Notes: generated from the letters alone by a model not told the origin. Shown: positions 1-5,259, numbered from the stretch's first letter. The stretch: DNA of 5,259 nucleotides from Planctomycetota bacterium (GCA_021818605.1 JAKAUH010000633.1:1-5259); one strand, 5' to 3'. Translations and numbers: made by a program.

Positions 1-111
1 CAGGGCGCCCAGGCCCGTGCCCAGCACGATCCCGACTCGCGGCTGGCCGGCCCAGAGCGCCCGGATCGCCCGCGCCGCGTCCTGGACGTGCTCCCACTCG
101 TGATGCGTCAT
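1..111 (-). CDS. punA: Purine nucleoside phosphorylase, N-terminal fragment (runs off the window)
   Basis: Only the first 37 codons are in the window; the rest lies beyond base 1. The peptide opens MTHHEWEHVQDAARAI and reaches PRVGIVLGTGLGAL. The G-I-V-L-G-(S/T)-G-L-G segment is the N-terminal phosphate-binding loop of the trimeric purine nucleoside phosphorylases (PNP family 2, PunA type), which cleave inosine and guanosine with phosphate to the free base and ribose 1-phosphate in cytosolic purine salvage. The preceding helix, about 20 residues with a tryptophan, also fits that family. The ATG at 109-111 is chosen because GAAGGA lies about 7 bases upstream. The TPR gene lies 139 bp upstream on the same strand, so co-transcription is possible but not shown. 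MTA phosphorylase is less likely, as that group usually has a GG-S-G form of the loop. The symbol rests on this short stretch only. Confidence 0.78.
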   Translation of the reverse strand, partial: MTHHEWEHVQDAARAIRALWAGQPRVGIVLGTGLGAL

Positions 112-136
112 CTTGGTTCCTTCAATGCCGCGGGCA

Positions 137-155
137 ACGCGACGCGACGCGACGC
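137..155. repeat. Short tandem repeat, unit ACGCG, about 3.8 copies
   Basis: Three perfect copies of the 5-bp unit ACGCG are followed by a degenerate fourth (ACGC). They lie in the leader region just upstream of the phosphorylase start. A repeat this short in GC-rich DNA may be chance or replication slippage; no function is visible. Confidence 0.5.
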
Positions 156-214
156 CTGGGGCGCCGGGGACAACATGGGTTTCCCCTCGTCGGCCCCAGG
201 TGTCCCCCCGCGCC
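154..214. repeat. Nested inverted repeats between the TPR and phosphorylase genes
   Basis: Two overlapping inverted repeats share this gap. GGCGCCGGGGACA (160-172) pairs imperfectly with TGTCCCCCCGCGCC (201-214), and CCTGGGG (155-161) pairs perfectly with CCCCAGG (194-200). The two pairings share bases and exclude each other. On the minus strand they lie after the TPR stop and before the phosphorylase start, so they could form a leader hairpin or a weak terminator. No T-run follows on the minus strand, which argues against a classic intrinsic terminator. Confidence 0.45.
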
Positions 215-250
215 TTCGCCTTTCGTCCAGCCACAAACGCCCGGACCGGG

Positions 251-691
251 TCACGCCCGCAGCCCGAACCGCCTGAGCAGCCGCTCGAACCGCGGGTCGC
301 GCCGCAGCGACTTGAGGTCGGGGTCGCGGAACAGTGGGCGGGCGTATCGGTATCCCACCTCCAGCGCCCGCTCCAGCGCGAAGAAGCCCGGGTCGATCAT
401 CCCCAGGACCGTGTAGCTGCACGCCAGGTTGTACCAGGCGATCGCGTTCTCGGGGATCAGCCGGACCAGCCGACGATCGAGCTGCAACGCCCGCGAGTAA
501 TGCCCCCGCGCCGCCAGGTTGTTCGCCTGGGCCCGCAAGGCGTCCACGTAGTAAGGATCCCGCTCGAGCAGGCGGCCGAGGAACTCGATCTCGAAGTCGA
601 GCTGCCCCAGATCGCGCGGGCGGCGCCTTGAGGTCTCAGGAGTCGGGCGTTCCGAGGACGAATCGCCCGGGCGATCCAGAGGTGCGGCCAT
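251..691 (-). CDS. Small TPR-repeat protein
   Basis: The product is 146 residues. Residues 1-28 are polar and probably disordered (Pro, Ser and Arg rich). Two tetratricopeptide-like helical pairs follow: about 45-80 (DPYYVDALRAQANNLAARG and on, with the A-L-R-A, G-H-Y and A-L-Q-L positions) and 81-115 (AWYNLACSYTVLG, then FFALERALEVG). The end, DPDLKSLRRDPRFERLL (123-139), is typical of the last helix of bacterial TPR proteins. TPR units form a scaffold for protein contacts; the partner cannot be told from sequence. No signal peptide or membrane segment is seen, so it is probably cytosolic. The start at 691 is chosen because AGGAAGGG lies about 10 bases before it; the frame stays open to 922, and an ATG at 721 has no well-spaced ribosome site. 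The gene sits 139 bp upstream of the phosphorylase on the same strand. Function unknown beyond the fold. Confidence 0.85.
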   Translation of the reverse strand: MAAPLDRPGDSSSERPTPETSRRRPRDLGQLDFEIEFLGRLLERDPYYVDALRAQANNLAARGHYSRALQLDRRLVRLIPENAIAWYNLACSYTVLGMIDPGFFALERALEVGYRYARPLFRDPDLKSLRRDPRFERLLRRFGLRA

Positions 692-1010
692 CGCGGCGTT
701 TCCCTTCCTCGTGCCGGCCATCGGGTCAAAACGCCACTCCACCGGCCAGTCCAGTCCACACGGGAATCCGGCCCAAGGGCGAAGCGGCTGGTGCCATCTC
801 AATGCGTTGCGTTCCTTGACCGGGCCGGCCCGGGTTCCTCGACCAGTCCAGGACGGAATCGGGATCCCTCTTAACGACCGGTCGGTCGCATCGGCTCCAC
901 CCGGAGCCCAGAGTCCATCCACCCGCCAACCGGCCGATTGTCAGGCTCTCTCTTCAACTCGCCTCCATGATAAGGATTCCACCGCGCGCTGACCAGCAGG
1001 CGAGTCCCGG
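692..1010. other. Intergenic stretch upstream of the TPR gene
   Basis: No convincing gene is seen on either strand; the short open frames here have poor starts and unlikely composition. It holds a perfect 10-bp palindrome CGACCGGTCG (875-884) and a small perfect hairpin, GGCTCC-ACCC-GGAGCC (893-908), without a T-run. The TPR promoter should be in this stretch, but no pair of good -35 and -10 boxes stands out. Confidence 0.5.
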
Positions 1011-1053
1011 AAAAACGAAGAGGGCAAGCCCACTCTCGGTTGCTCGCCCCCTC
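1011..1053 (-). terminator. Rho-independent terminator of the acidic-protein gene
   Basis: On the minus strand, GAGGG-(GG bulge)-CGAGC pairs with GCTTGCCCTC (with one G-U pair) around a loop of about 12 bases. It is followed by TTCGTTTTTC, which supplies the U-run (plus-strand A5 at 1011-1015). It lies about 65 bp after the stop of the acidic-protein gene and is oriented to end that transcript. Confidence 0.6.
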
Positions 1054-1118
1054 GAATTCAGACAAACACGCAATCGCCCGCCGCCAGGCGACGCAGGTCA
1101 GGGCTCACGGATCGGCGA

Positions 1119-1475
1119 TCAGATATCGTCGAGGTCTTCCTCCTCGTCCTCGTCGAGGTCGAGTTCCTCGTCATCGTCAAAATCGTCGTCCTCGTCCTCA
1201 TCGATGTCGATGTCGTCGATCTCCTCGTCGAGCTCCTCGTCGAGGTCTTCCTCGTCGTCGAACTCCTCGTCCTCATCGTCGTCGAGCTCCTCGTCCTCAT
1301 CGTCAAAATCTTCGTCGAGGCCTTCCTCATCCTCGAATTCCTCCTCGACGTCGGCTTCGTCCTCTTCGGGATGACGGGCGAGGGGAGCGGAGCGGGAGTC
1401 CTTCCACTCATCCAACAACGCGCTGGCGGCGCGGGAGTCGGCGAAGGTGTCGAGTCGTCGCATAGGGTCGAACAT
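1119..1475 (-). CDS. Small protein with a very long Asp/Glu-rich C-terminal tail, function unknown
   Basis: The product is 118 residues. Residues 1-35 form an ordinary mixed segment (MFDPMRRLDTFADSRAASAL, then LDEWKDSRSAPLARH), probably one short helix. From residue 37 to the end about 64 of 82 residues are Asp or Glu, no Lys or Arg occurs, and single Leu, Phe or Ile residues recur every five to eight positions. The calculated charge must be extremely negative. The start at 1475 is chosen because GAGGA lies 8 bases upstream; an in-frame ATG at 1505 would add ten residues with a poorer site. A promoter (1592-1621) and terminator (1011-1053) flank it, so it looks monocistronic. The family is not recognised. 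Acidic tails in other proteins bind basic proteins, cations or compete with DNA; any such role here is inference. The coding repeat of GAY/GAR codons is prone to slippage, so length may vary among strains. Confidence 0.75.
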   Translation of the reverse strand: MFDPMRRLDTFADSRAASALLDEWKDSRSAPLARHPEEDEADVEEEFEDEEGLDEDFDDEDEELDDDEDEEFDDEEDLDEELDEEIDDIDIDEDEDDDFDDDEELDLDEDEEEDLDDI

Positions 1476-1591
1476 AGGATCAGTCCTCGGACCAAGGGAG
1501 TTCATCGGGGAGTAGCCCCCTGACCAGTGCGTTGCGGTTGCGGAAGGCCGGCGCGGCGTGTTGACCCGACCGATCGGAAGGCAGCCCATAG

Positions 1592-1621
1592 TCTGTAGTC
1601 AACCGGGGACTTCATTGTCAA
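1592..1621 (-). promoter_or_regulatory. Sigma70-type promoter for the acidic-protein gene
   Basis: A perfect -35 box TTGACA (minus strand, plus 1616-1621) is followed after 18 bp by TACAGA (1592-1597) as a weak -10 box. This would start transcription near 1585 and leave a leader of about 110 bases before the ATG at 1475. The leader holds a small GGGG/CCCC hairpin near 1507-1522. The -35 match is strong and the -10 match is poor. Confidence 0.4.
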
Positions 1622-1950
1622 GTATCGAAATCAGCGGGATTCCGGCATGAGTCGGCGCCGGCGCCCGGCGCGATGACCGCGATCGAAGTCGTGCTGACCG
1701 GCGATGTTCAGGCCGCATTTCCACCCGTATCGTCGGCATGGCCGCCACGGGACCTTGAGTGTCTCTCGAGGCCATTCCGCACCCGCGGTTGGGTGGTATG
1801 ACGGCGCGGAGGAGACCGAGACGGGGCAGAGGCAGGTCCATGCGGACCACCGCGATATCGTTCCACTCGTTCGGTTCCTTTCCGCTCCGCGACTCTTCGG
1901 TGCTCGGACGAGAGACTCCAGATGAATTCCAGTCATGCCTCCAGGCCGAA
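1622..1950. other. Intergenic stretch between oxidoreductase and acidic-protein genes
   Basis: No supported gene is seen. Short open frames on both strands have Arg/Pro-rich translations typical of random reading of GC-rich DNA. A perfect 12-bp palindrome GGCGCCGGCGCC lies at 1654-1665. No hairpin with a T-run is seen after the oxidoreductase stop, so how that transcript ends is unclear. Confidence 0.5.
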
Positions 1951-2973
1951 TCAGATCAGCCGGACGACCTGGCGGGTGGCGGCGGATCGGGCGATGGCCT
2001 CGAGCAGCCGGACGGTATCGAGCGCCTGGTCGGCCGGACAGGCCAGCGGCCCGCGGCCCCGCAGTGCGGCGACGAAATCGCCGTCGATGCTGCACGCGCG
2101 CTTCCCCGGAGGCGGCGCAAGGGGAACCTGCCGAGCCGGCGAGCCGGCGAGTTGTTCCTCCAGCGTCTCGTCGGTGGCGCGAAGCCGTCCGTTCTCGCCG
2201 AAGTACTCGATGGCAAAAAGCGGTCCGGGCGCGACGCCCGTGATCGCCAGCGTGGCGGGAGTCCCGTCGGCCAGCCGGATGGCGGCGGCGGTGACGATGT
2301 CGATGTCAGGCTCGCGGCGGCTCTGGATCGCGCCCACTTCCTCGGCGGTCTGGCCGGTCGTCCAGAGCAGGGCGTCCACCAGGTGATCGCCCACGTCGGC
2401 GAGGATGCCGCTGCCCGCCGCCGCCGGCTGGAACCGCCAGGCGCTCTCCGCCTGTCCCAGGGTCGCCAGCCACGGCCGTGCGAGCGTGGCGTTGACCAGC
2501 CGCAGGGCTCCGATCGCCCCCTCGGCCAGCCGCCGGCGCGCCTCGACCAGGCTGGCGGCCATCCGGTACTGATGCCCAACCCCTACCATTAAACCGCGCG
2601 CGCGAGCAAGCGCCGCCATGTCGGCCGCCTCCTGCACGTTGGTCGACAGCGGCTTCTCGATGAACACATGACACCCAACCTGCAATGCGTCCATGGCTGT
2701 GCGATAGTGAGCCAGGTGGGGGACGAAAACGGCCAGGGCCTGGGGTGTCGCCTGGCGGAGCAACTCGCGATGATCGGCGAACGACGGCACGGAGCCCGGC
2801 TCGCGTCCGGACGCCGAGGCGGCCCGATCCGCCAGCGCCTTTGCGGCGGCGAGGTCCGGGTCGGAGCAGCCGACAACGGCCACTCCCTCCTCGGCCATCA
2901 GCCGGTCGAGGTGGACCCGCGCCGCCTGGCCGCAACCGGCAATTCCCATCCGCAACGTCGGTGTTCCCTTCAT
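1951..2973 (-). CDS. Gfo/Idh/MocA-family NAD(P)-dependent oxidoreductase
   Basis: The product is 340 residues, the usual length of the family. Residues 8-50 form the start of a Rossmann fold with the nucleotide loop MGIAGCGQAARVH (9-21) and an acidic residue at the second strand end (VVGCSDPD, 33-40). The family hallmark EKPLS is at 106-110, its Lys107 being the usual catalytic or cofactor-contacting lysine. GHQYRM is at 133-138. In the C-terminal domain GILADVGDHLVDALLW (189-204) holds the D-x-G-x-H-x-x-D pattern, with His197 the likely catalytic histidine and Asp200 its partner. Such enzymes oxidise or reduce hydroxyl groups of sugars, inositols or related compounds with NAD(P); the substrate cannot be told. 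No Tat or Sec signal is seen, so it is cytosolic, unlike many planctomycete relatives that carry a Tat leader. The start at 2973 has GAGG about 10 bases upstream. No same-strand neighbour is close enough to hint at a pathway. Confidence 0.93.
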   Translation of the reverse strand: MKGTPTLRMGIAGCGQAARVHLDRLMAEEGVAVVGCSDPDLAAAKALADRAASASGREPGSVPSFADHRELLRQATPQALAVFVPHLAHYRTAMDALQVGCHVFIEKPLSTNVQEAADMAALARARGLMVGVGHQYRMAASLVEARRRLAEGAIGALRLVNATLARPWLATLGQAESAWRFQPAAAGSGILADVGDHLVDALLWTTGQTAEEVGAIQSRREPDIDIVTAAAIRLADGTPATLAITGVAPGPLFAIEYFGENGRLRATDETLEEQLAGSPARQVPLAPPPGKRACSIDGDFVAALRGRGPLACPADQALDTVRLLEAIARSAATRQVVRLI

Positions 2974-3283
2974 GGTGATTCTGCCTCGGTCTGCCCGGCC
3001 CGTCCGCTCTCCGGCATGGGTGTTCCGCGAATGCCGCGACTCGGTCCCCGGAGGCTCGCGAATCGCGGCTTCATCCCAGCAATATCAGGGCCTTACGTCA
3101 AGAGTCTATCCTGGCCTGTCAACCCCTTGCTCCGGATTTCTCGGAGGGCCGTCCGCTCGCCTCCGCCAGCCCCCGAATGGTGCCCCCGGGCGAGCGGCGC
3201 TGCGGTCCAGCGAGTCCTCGTCCCGGATGAGAGCGCGGGCCTTCCCATCTCGGGCGATCGCGACCTCCTCGGAAACGCTCGCC
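2974..3283. other. Intergenic stretch between the oxidoreductase and tRNA-His
   Basis: No gene is seen; the stretch separates the divergently read oxidoreductase and tRNA. On the minus strand a consensus TTGACA (plus 3117-3122) and, nearby, TTGACG occur about 150 bp before the oxidoreductase start, but neither has a good -10 box at normal spacing (the best candidates are ACGTAA and TGGGAT). The oxidoreductase promoter probably lies here, but it is not pinned down. Confidence 0.4.
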
Positions 3284-3313
3284 TTGACGCGAACCCAAGG
3301 GCCGGTTTATCGT
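3284..3313 (+). promoter_or_regulatory. Promoter of the tRNA-His gene
   Basis: TTGACG (3284-3289) is a near-consensus -35 box. TATCGT (3308-3313), 18 bp further on, is a fair -10 box. Transcription would start near 3320, only some nine bases before the mature tRNA 5' end at 3329, which suits a tRNA gene. Confidence 0.5.
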
Positions 3314-3328
3314 GTCAGTCTGCTAGAT

Positions 3329-3402
3329 GGTGGCTGTGGCCTAGCGGTTAAGGCACCAGATTGTGGATCTGGATATCGCGGGTTCGAATCCCGTCAGCCA
3401 CC
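3329..3402 (+). tRNA. tRNA-His (anticodon GTG)
   Basis: All cloverleaf parts can be traced. The acceptor GTGGCTG (3330-3336) pairs perfectly with CAGCCAC (3395-3401). The D-stem is GCC/GGC (3339-3341, 3352-3354). The anticodon stem CCAGA/TCTGG encloses TTGTGGA with anticodon GTG at 3363-3365. The T-arm is GCGGG-TTCGAAT-CCCGT (3378-3394). Position 73 is C (3402) and the base before the acceptor is G (3329), the G-1:C73 pair that marks histidine tRNAs for HisRS. The 3' CCA is not encoded (CCT follows), so it must be added enzymatically. The gene is the probable integration target of the neighbouring integrase, whose reading frame crosses it on the opposite strand. Confidence 0.97.
3356..3402 (+). 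other. Probable attachment site (att) in the 3' half of tRNA-His
   Basis: A tyrosine-recombinase gene lies directly beside the 3' side of the tRNA and reads into it, the classic layout of elements that integrate at the anticodon or T-loop of a tRNA gene. The exact core cannot be set because the matching copy at the other element end is outside the window; no second copy of the tRNA 3' end was seen inside it. The bounds given are the anticodon stem to base 73 and are inference. Confidence 0.5.
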
Positions 3403-3440
3403 CTGACGACAGGACGAGTCAGTTCGAGACTGGACGCGAC

Positions 3441-3473
3441 AAACCCCTGAGAAATCAGGGGTTTCGTGTTTTT
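3441..3473 (+). terminator. Rho-independent terminator of tRNA-His
   Basis: AAACCCCTGA (3441-3450) and TCAGGGGTTT (3455-3464) form a perfect 10-bp stem around the tetraloop GAAA, followed by CGTG and five T (3469-3473). It lies about 40 bases after the tRNA and points the same way. The minus strand after the stem has no T-run, so it works in one direction only. The same bases are read antisense as part of the integrase tail. Confidence 0.9.
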
Positions 3474-4797
3474 GGCTCCCGAAGGAGGAGCGTCGCCCAT
3501 CTCGCCAGCAGAAGACGGCTCAAGCCTGGACAAGTCCCCTGCGGTGGGAAAATGGTGGGAAAGGCGTTCGCTGATGGATGGGCCTTCCGCCCCGGGATTT
3601 CCAGGGTCCTGTGAGTCTGAGCCCGTCAGGCCGGCGGGAAGCGGGTGGGAAATCGGGCCGCATGTCCCGGTCGCGGCGTTCGCCTGGGGCTTCTGGGGAG
3701 ACTGGAGCAGGTCGGGCAGGGATTCGACCGCGCCGTTGGTGTCGAACAGCGATGCATGCGCGTAGGTGTTCATCGTCAGCCGGGGGTCGGCATGCCGGGC
3801 CAGCACTTGCAGCGTCTTGACCGGCACTCCCGACCGGGCCAGCGACGAGATGTAGCCGTGCCGTAAGCTGTGCAGGTCGATCACGCCATCATGGGTCTCG
3901 AACGGGATCTCCGCCCGCGCCAGGTCAAGCTTGAGCATCATGCCCGTCCGTGCCCTCGGCACTCCCTCGAATACCGGACGCCGGGCCGGCTTCGACGCCA
4001 GCCAGGCCCGCAGGGTGGGCAGGCACGACGCCGGCAGGGGTTGCTCGGCTTGCTCAGAGTTCTTGGTGTACCCGGCTTCGCAGACGGCCACGGGCGGCCG
4101 GGCATCGAGGCGAAACGATGCGGGGGTCAGCGAGAGCAGTTCATCGCGGCGGAAGCCGGTCAGCGAGGCGATCAGGTACGTCATCGAGCGATCCAGGCCG
4201 GAGACCCCTCGCCAGGTCGGCGCCATCCGGGTCATCTCGATGAGCCTTCGCAGCTCGGCGTCGGTCAGGACGCGGCGGATACGGCGCCGGTCGGTCGGAT
4301 CGCTCGGCTTGACCAGGGCGTTCAGCGCGTAATCCGCCGTCCGCCCGTCGCGCCAGGCCCACTTAGAGAACGCCTTGATCGCGGTCGCGTAGGCTTGCAC
4401 GGTCCGGGTCGCGAACCCCTCGTCCTGAAGCTTTCCGAGCGCGGCCGTCATCCCCCGAGGGCATCAAATCCGCCAGCCGCTCGACCCGGGCCAGCCCGCA
4501 GAGGCGAGTGACGTAGAGCCGGGTCTGCGAGACATGCTGGGCGTTGCGGCGGGCCACTTCCATCGCGCGAATGAACTCGTCGATGTGCTCGCCGATCGGC
4601 CGCCGGCCTTCCCGGGCCATTCGTTCGGCCCGGGGATCGGACAGCCCGGACCTGATGCGAGCGGCCTCCGACTCCGCCGCCCGAGCCATGTCCTCAGTCA
4701 CTCGCTTGTCCGAGCAACCCTTCCGCTCGCGCTTGACGCCGTCGCTACCGACGTAGCGGTAGTACCAGATCTTGCCGTGCTTCCTGAACGATGCCAT

Positions 4798-4890
4798 GCC
4801 TGAGTCTCCTGTGCGAACCAAGGGGCCGAGTCGCCCCAGCCCATCCAACGAGCGTACCCACAATTCCAGTGCGTGTGTGCCTGAACAGAT
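4798..4890. promoter_or_regulatory. Gap upstream of the integrase with its ribosome-binding site
   Basis: This 93-bp gap separates the upstream reading frame from the integrase. AGGAG lies 8 bases before the ATG at 4797 and decides that start over the GTG at 4863, which leaves the frame open upstream. A small hairpin GGGGC-CGAGTC-GCCCC sits at about 4824-4839. No clear promoter is seen, so the integrase may be read from upstream. Confidence 0.45.
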
Positions 4891-5259
4891 TCAGAACGGG
4901 TCCGGGTCGAGGCTCCGCCAGTCGATGGCGTCGCAGGCGGGGGTCGCCACAGCCATCTCGCGCGCCGGGCCTCTATTGCCGCGAGAAAGCGGTCCATTCG
5001 GTCCCCGAGCCTGGTTTTCAGGGGGATTCTGGACCGATTTTGTGGACCGATTTTCTGCCGCCCCCGAAAAAGCGGTCCCGGAAATCGGTCCATTTTCCGC
5101 CTGTTTCAAGGGCGGTGGACCGATTGGCCCTAATGGCCCGCTTTCCCAGAGGACAGAGGGCCGCAGGTGGAGAACGCGTCGCCGAGCGCCCTCGATGGTC
5201 CACCGAACCGTGTTGTGCTTCGGGTCAGTCGATGCAAGCAAGTGTCGCTCCAGATCGGA
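4891..5259 (-). CDS. Unrecognised protein, C-terminal part (runs off the window)
   Basis: The frame is open from the right edge to the TGA at 4891-4893, giving 122 residues with the N-terminus outside the window. The first part (LERHLLASTDPKHNTVRWTI, then EGARRRVLHLRPSVLW) looks like folded protein. From about residue 45 on it turns into a low-complexity stretch rich in Gly, Pro, Asn and Ser, ending in DAIDWRSLDPDPF. The low-complexity part coincides with the GGACCGATT repeats, which are read in different codon phases as PIGP, NGPI, NRST and KSVQ. It is on the same strand as the integrase, 93 bp upstream, so probably belongs to the same element. A TTG at 5239-5241 could be a start, but the frame continues past it and an upstream start is more likely. 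The family is not recognised; a replication or primase-like protein is a guess from position only. Confidence 0.55.
   Translation of the reverse strand, partial: SDLERHLLASTDPKHNTVRWTIEGARRRVLHLRPSVLWESGPLGPIGPPPLKQAENGPISGTAFSGAAENRSTKSVQNPPENQARGPNGPLSRGNRGPAREMAVATPACDAIDWRSLDPDPF
4986..5125. repeat. Cluster of GGACCGATT-type repeats (iteron-like)
   Basis: TGGACCGATTTT occurs twice in direct orientation, 13 bp apart (5030-5041 and 5043-5054). TGGACCGATT recurs at 5116-5125, and the inverse AAATCGGTCCA is at 5082-5092. AAAGCGGTCC occurs twice (4986-4995 and 5069-5078), and one further CGGTCC lies at 4999-5004; a loose GGTCCA sits outside at 5197-5202. The copies at 5043-5053 and 5082-5092 form an 11-bp perfect inverted repeat with a 28-base spacer. 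T- and A-runs beside several copies make the stretch locally richer in A and T than its surroundings. Sites like these usually bind a protein: a replication initiator, a recombinase or excisionase arm site, or a repressor. Which applies is not decided by the sequence. Confidence 0.75.

Larger units (their letters stand above)
3348..4797 (-). pseudogene. Tyrosine recombinase (phage/island integrase), split by a one-base frameshift
   Basis: Two overlapping frames together make one integrase of about 482 residues. The N-terminal piece (start 4797, stop 4363) begins MASFRKHGKIWYYRYVGSDG, an arm-binding-like segment, followed by a helical core-binding domain to RLADLMPS. The C-terminal piece (4451 to 3348) continues MTAALGKLQDEGFATRTVQA and then the catalytic domain. 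Numbered from the 4451 ATG, it shows Arg101 (TGFRRDEL), Lys130, H194-S-L-R197, His220 and the nucleophile Tyr230 (TMNTYAH), so all six catalytic positions are present. Removing one G from the G5 run at 4452-4456 joins them as DLMPSG-MTAALG. The start at 4797 has AGGAG 8 bases upstream. After Tyr230 comes a tail of about 137 residues, Pro/Ser/Gly rich and probably disordered; its last 17 residues (VADGIRTRDIQIHNLVP) are antisense tRNA-His, and the stop lies in the D-loop. The frameshift could be a real mutation, a sequencing error or, less likely, programmed +1 shifting. Confidence 0.9.

Noticed and set aside
875..884. Palindrome CGACCGGTCG as an operator
   Set aside because: A 10-bp GC palindrome is expected by chance in such DNA, and no promoter was found beside it.
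692..922. N-terminal extension of the TPR protein to the first possible start
   Set aside because: The added residues look like random GC-rich reading, and the start at 691 has a far better Shine-Dalgarno.
967..1374. Plus-strand open frame with a long poly-serine stretch
   Set aside because: It is the reverse reading of the Asp/Glu codons of the acidic protein. The minus-strand frame has a proper Shine-Dalgarno, promoter and terminator.
1599..1850. Possible small gene between the oxidoreductase and the acidic protein
   Set aside because: Composition is Arg/Pro rich, no good ribosome site was seen, and it overlaps the likely promoter of the acidic-protein gene.
1759..2592. Long plus-strand open frame of 277 codons
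   Set aside because: It lies opposite the oxidoreductase, which has clear family motifs, and its Gly/Arg-rich translation matches no fold I recognise. It is an effect of high GC.
3348..4451. The catalytic part of the integrase as an independent complete gene
   Set aside because: Its ATG at 4451 directly follows a G-run without usable spacing, and the matching N-terminal domain lies just upstream in the next frame, so a split gene is the better reading.
3870..4511. Plus-strand open frame of 213 codons opposite the integrase
   Set aside because: Arg/Pro/Gly-rich shadow of the integrase catalytic domain; no ribosome site or recognisable motif.
4986..5125. CRISPR array
   Set aside because: The repeats are only 10-12 bp, lie in both orientations and have uneven spacing, and no cas genes are near.

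Overview
The window is GC-rich bacterial DNA, and almost every gene reads on the minus strand. Coding style, a TPR protein with a 'DP-D-L-K-S-L-R-R-DPRF' ending, a Gfo/Idh/MocA oxidoreductase and a planctomycete-like integrase tail ending in translated antisense tRNA suggest a planctomycete, perhaps of the Isosphaeraceae. That placement is inference from style; no marker gene proves it.

Left part (1-3000), ordinary chromosome, minus strand. From right to left: a complete Gfo/Idh/MocA-type oxidoreductase (1951-2973); a gap of about 475 bp with a good promoter; a small, extremely acidic protein (1119-1475) that has its own promoter, Shine-Dalgarno and terminator and so looks like a single-gene unit; a small TPR protein (251-691); and the first 37 codons of a purine nucleoside phosphorylase (1-111), cut by the window edge.

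Middle (3284-3473). A tRNA-His(GTG) gene lies on the plus strand with a plausible promoter and a clear intrinsic terminator.

Right part (3348-5259), an integrated element. A tyrosine recombinase reads towards the tRNA. Its reading frame continues antisense through the tRNA terminator and most of the tRNA gene and stops in the D-loop, the arrangement expected when the 3' part of a tRNA is the attachment site. The integrase is split by one extra base in a G5 run (4452-4456) although all catalytic residues are present. Upstream of it is the 3' end of an unrecognised gene (4891-5259) that carries a cluster of GGACCGATT-type repeats, in both orientations and in all three codon phases. These are therefore conserved as DNA and are candidate protein-binding sites (origin iterons, recombinase arm sites or operators). 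The far end of the element is outside the window.
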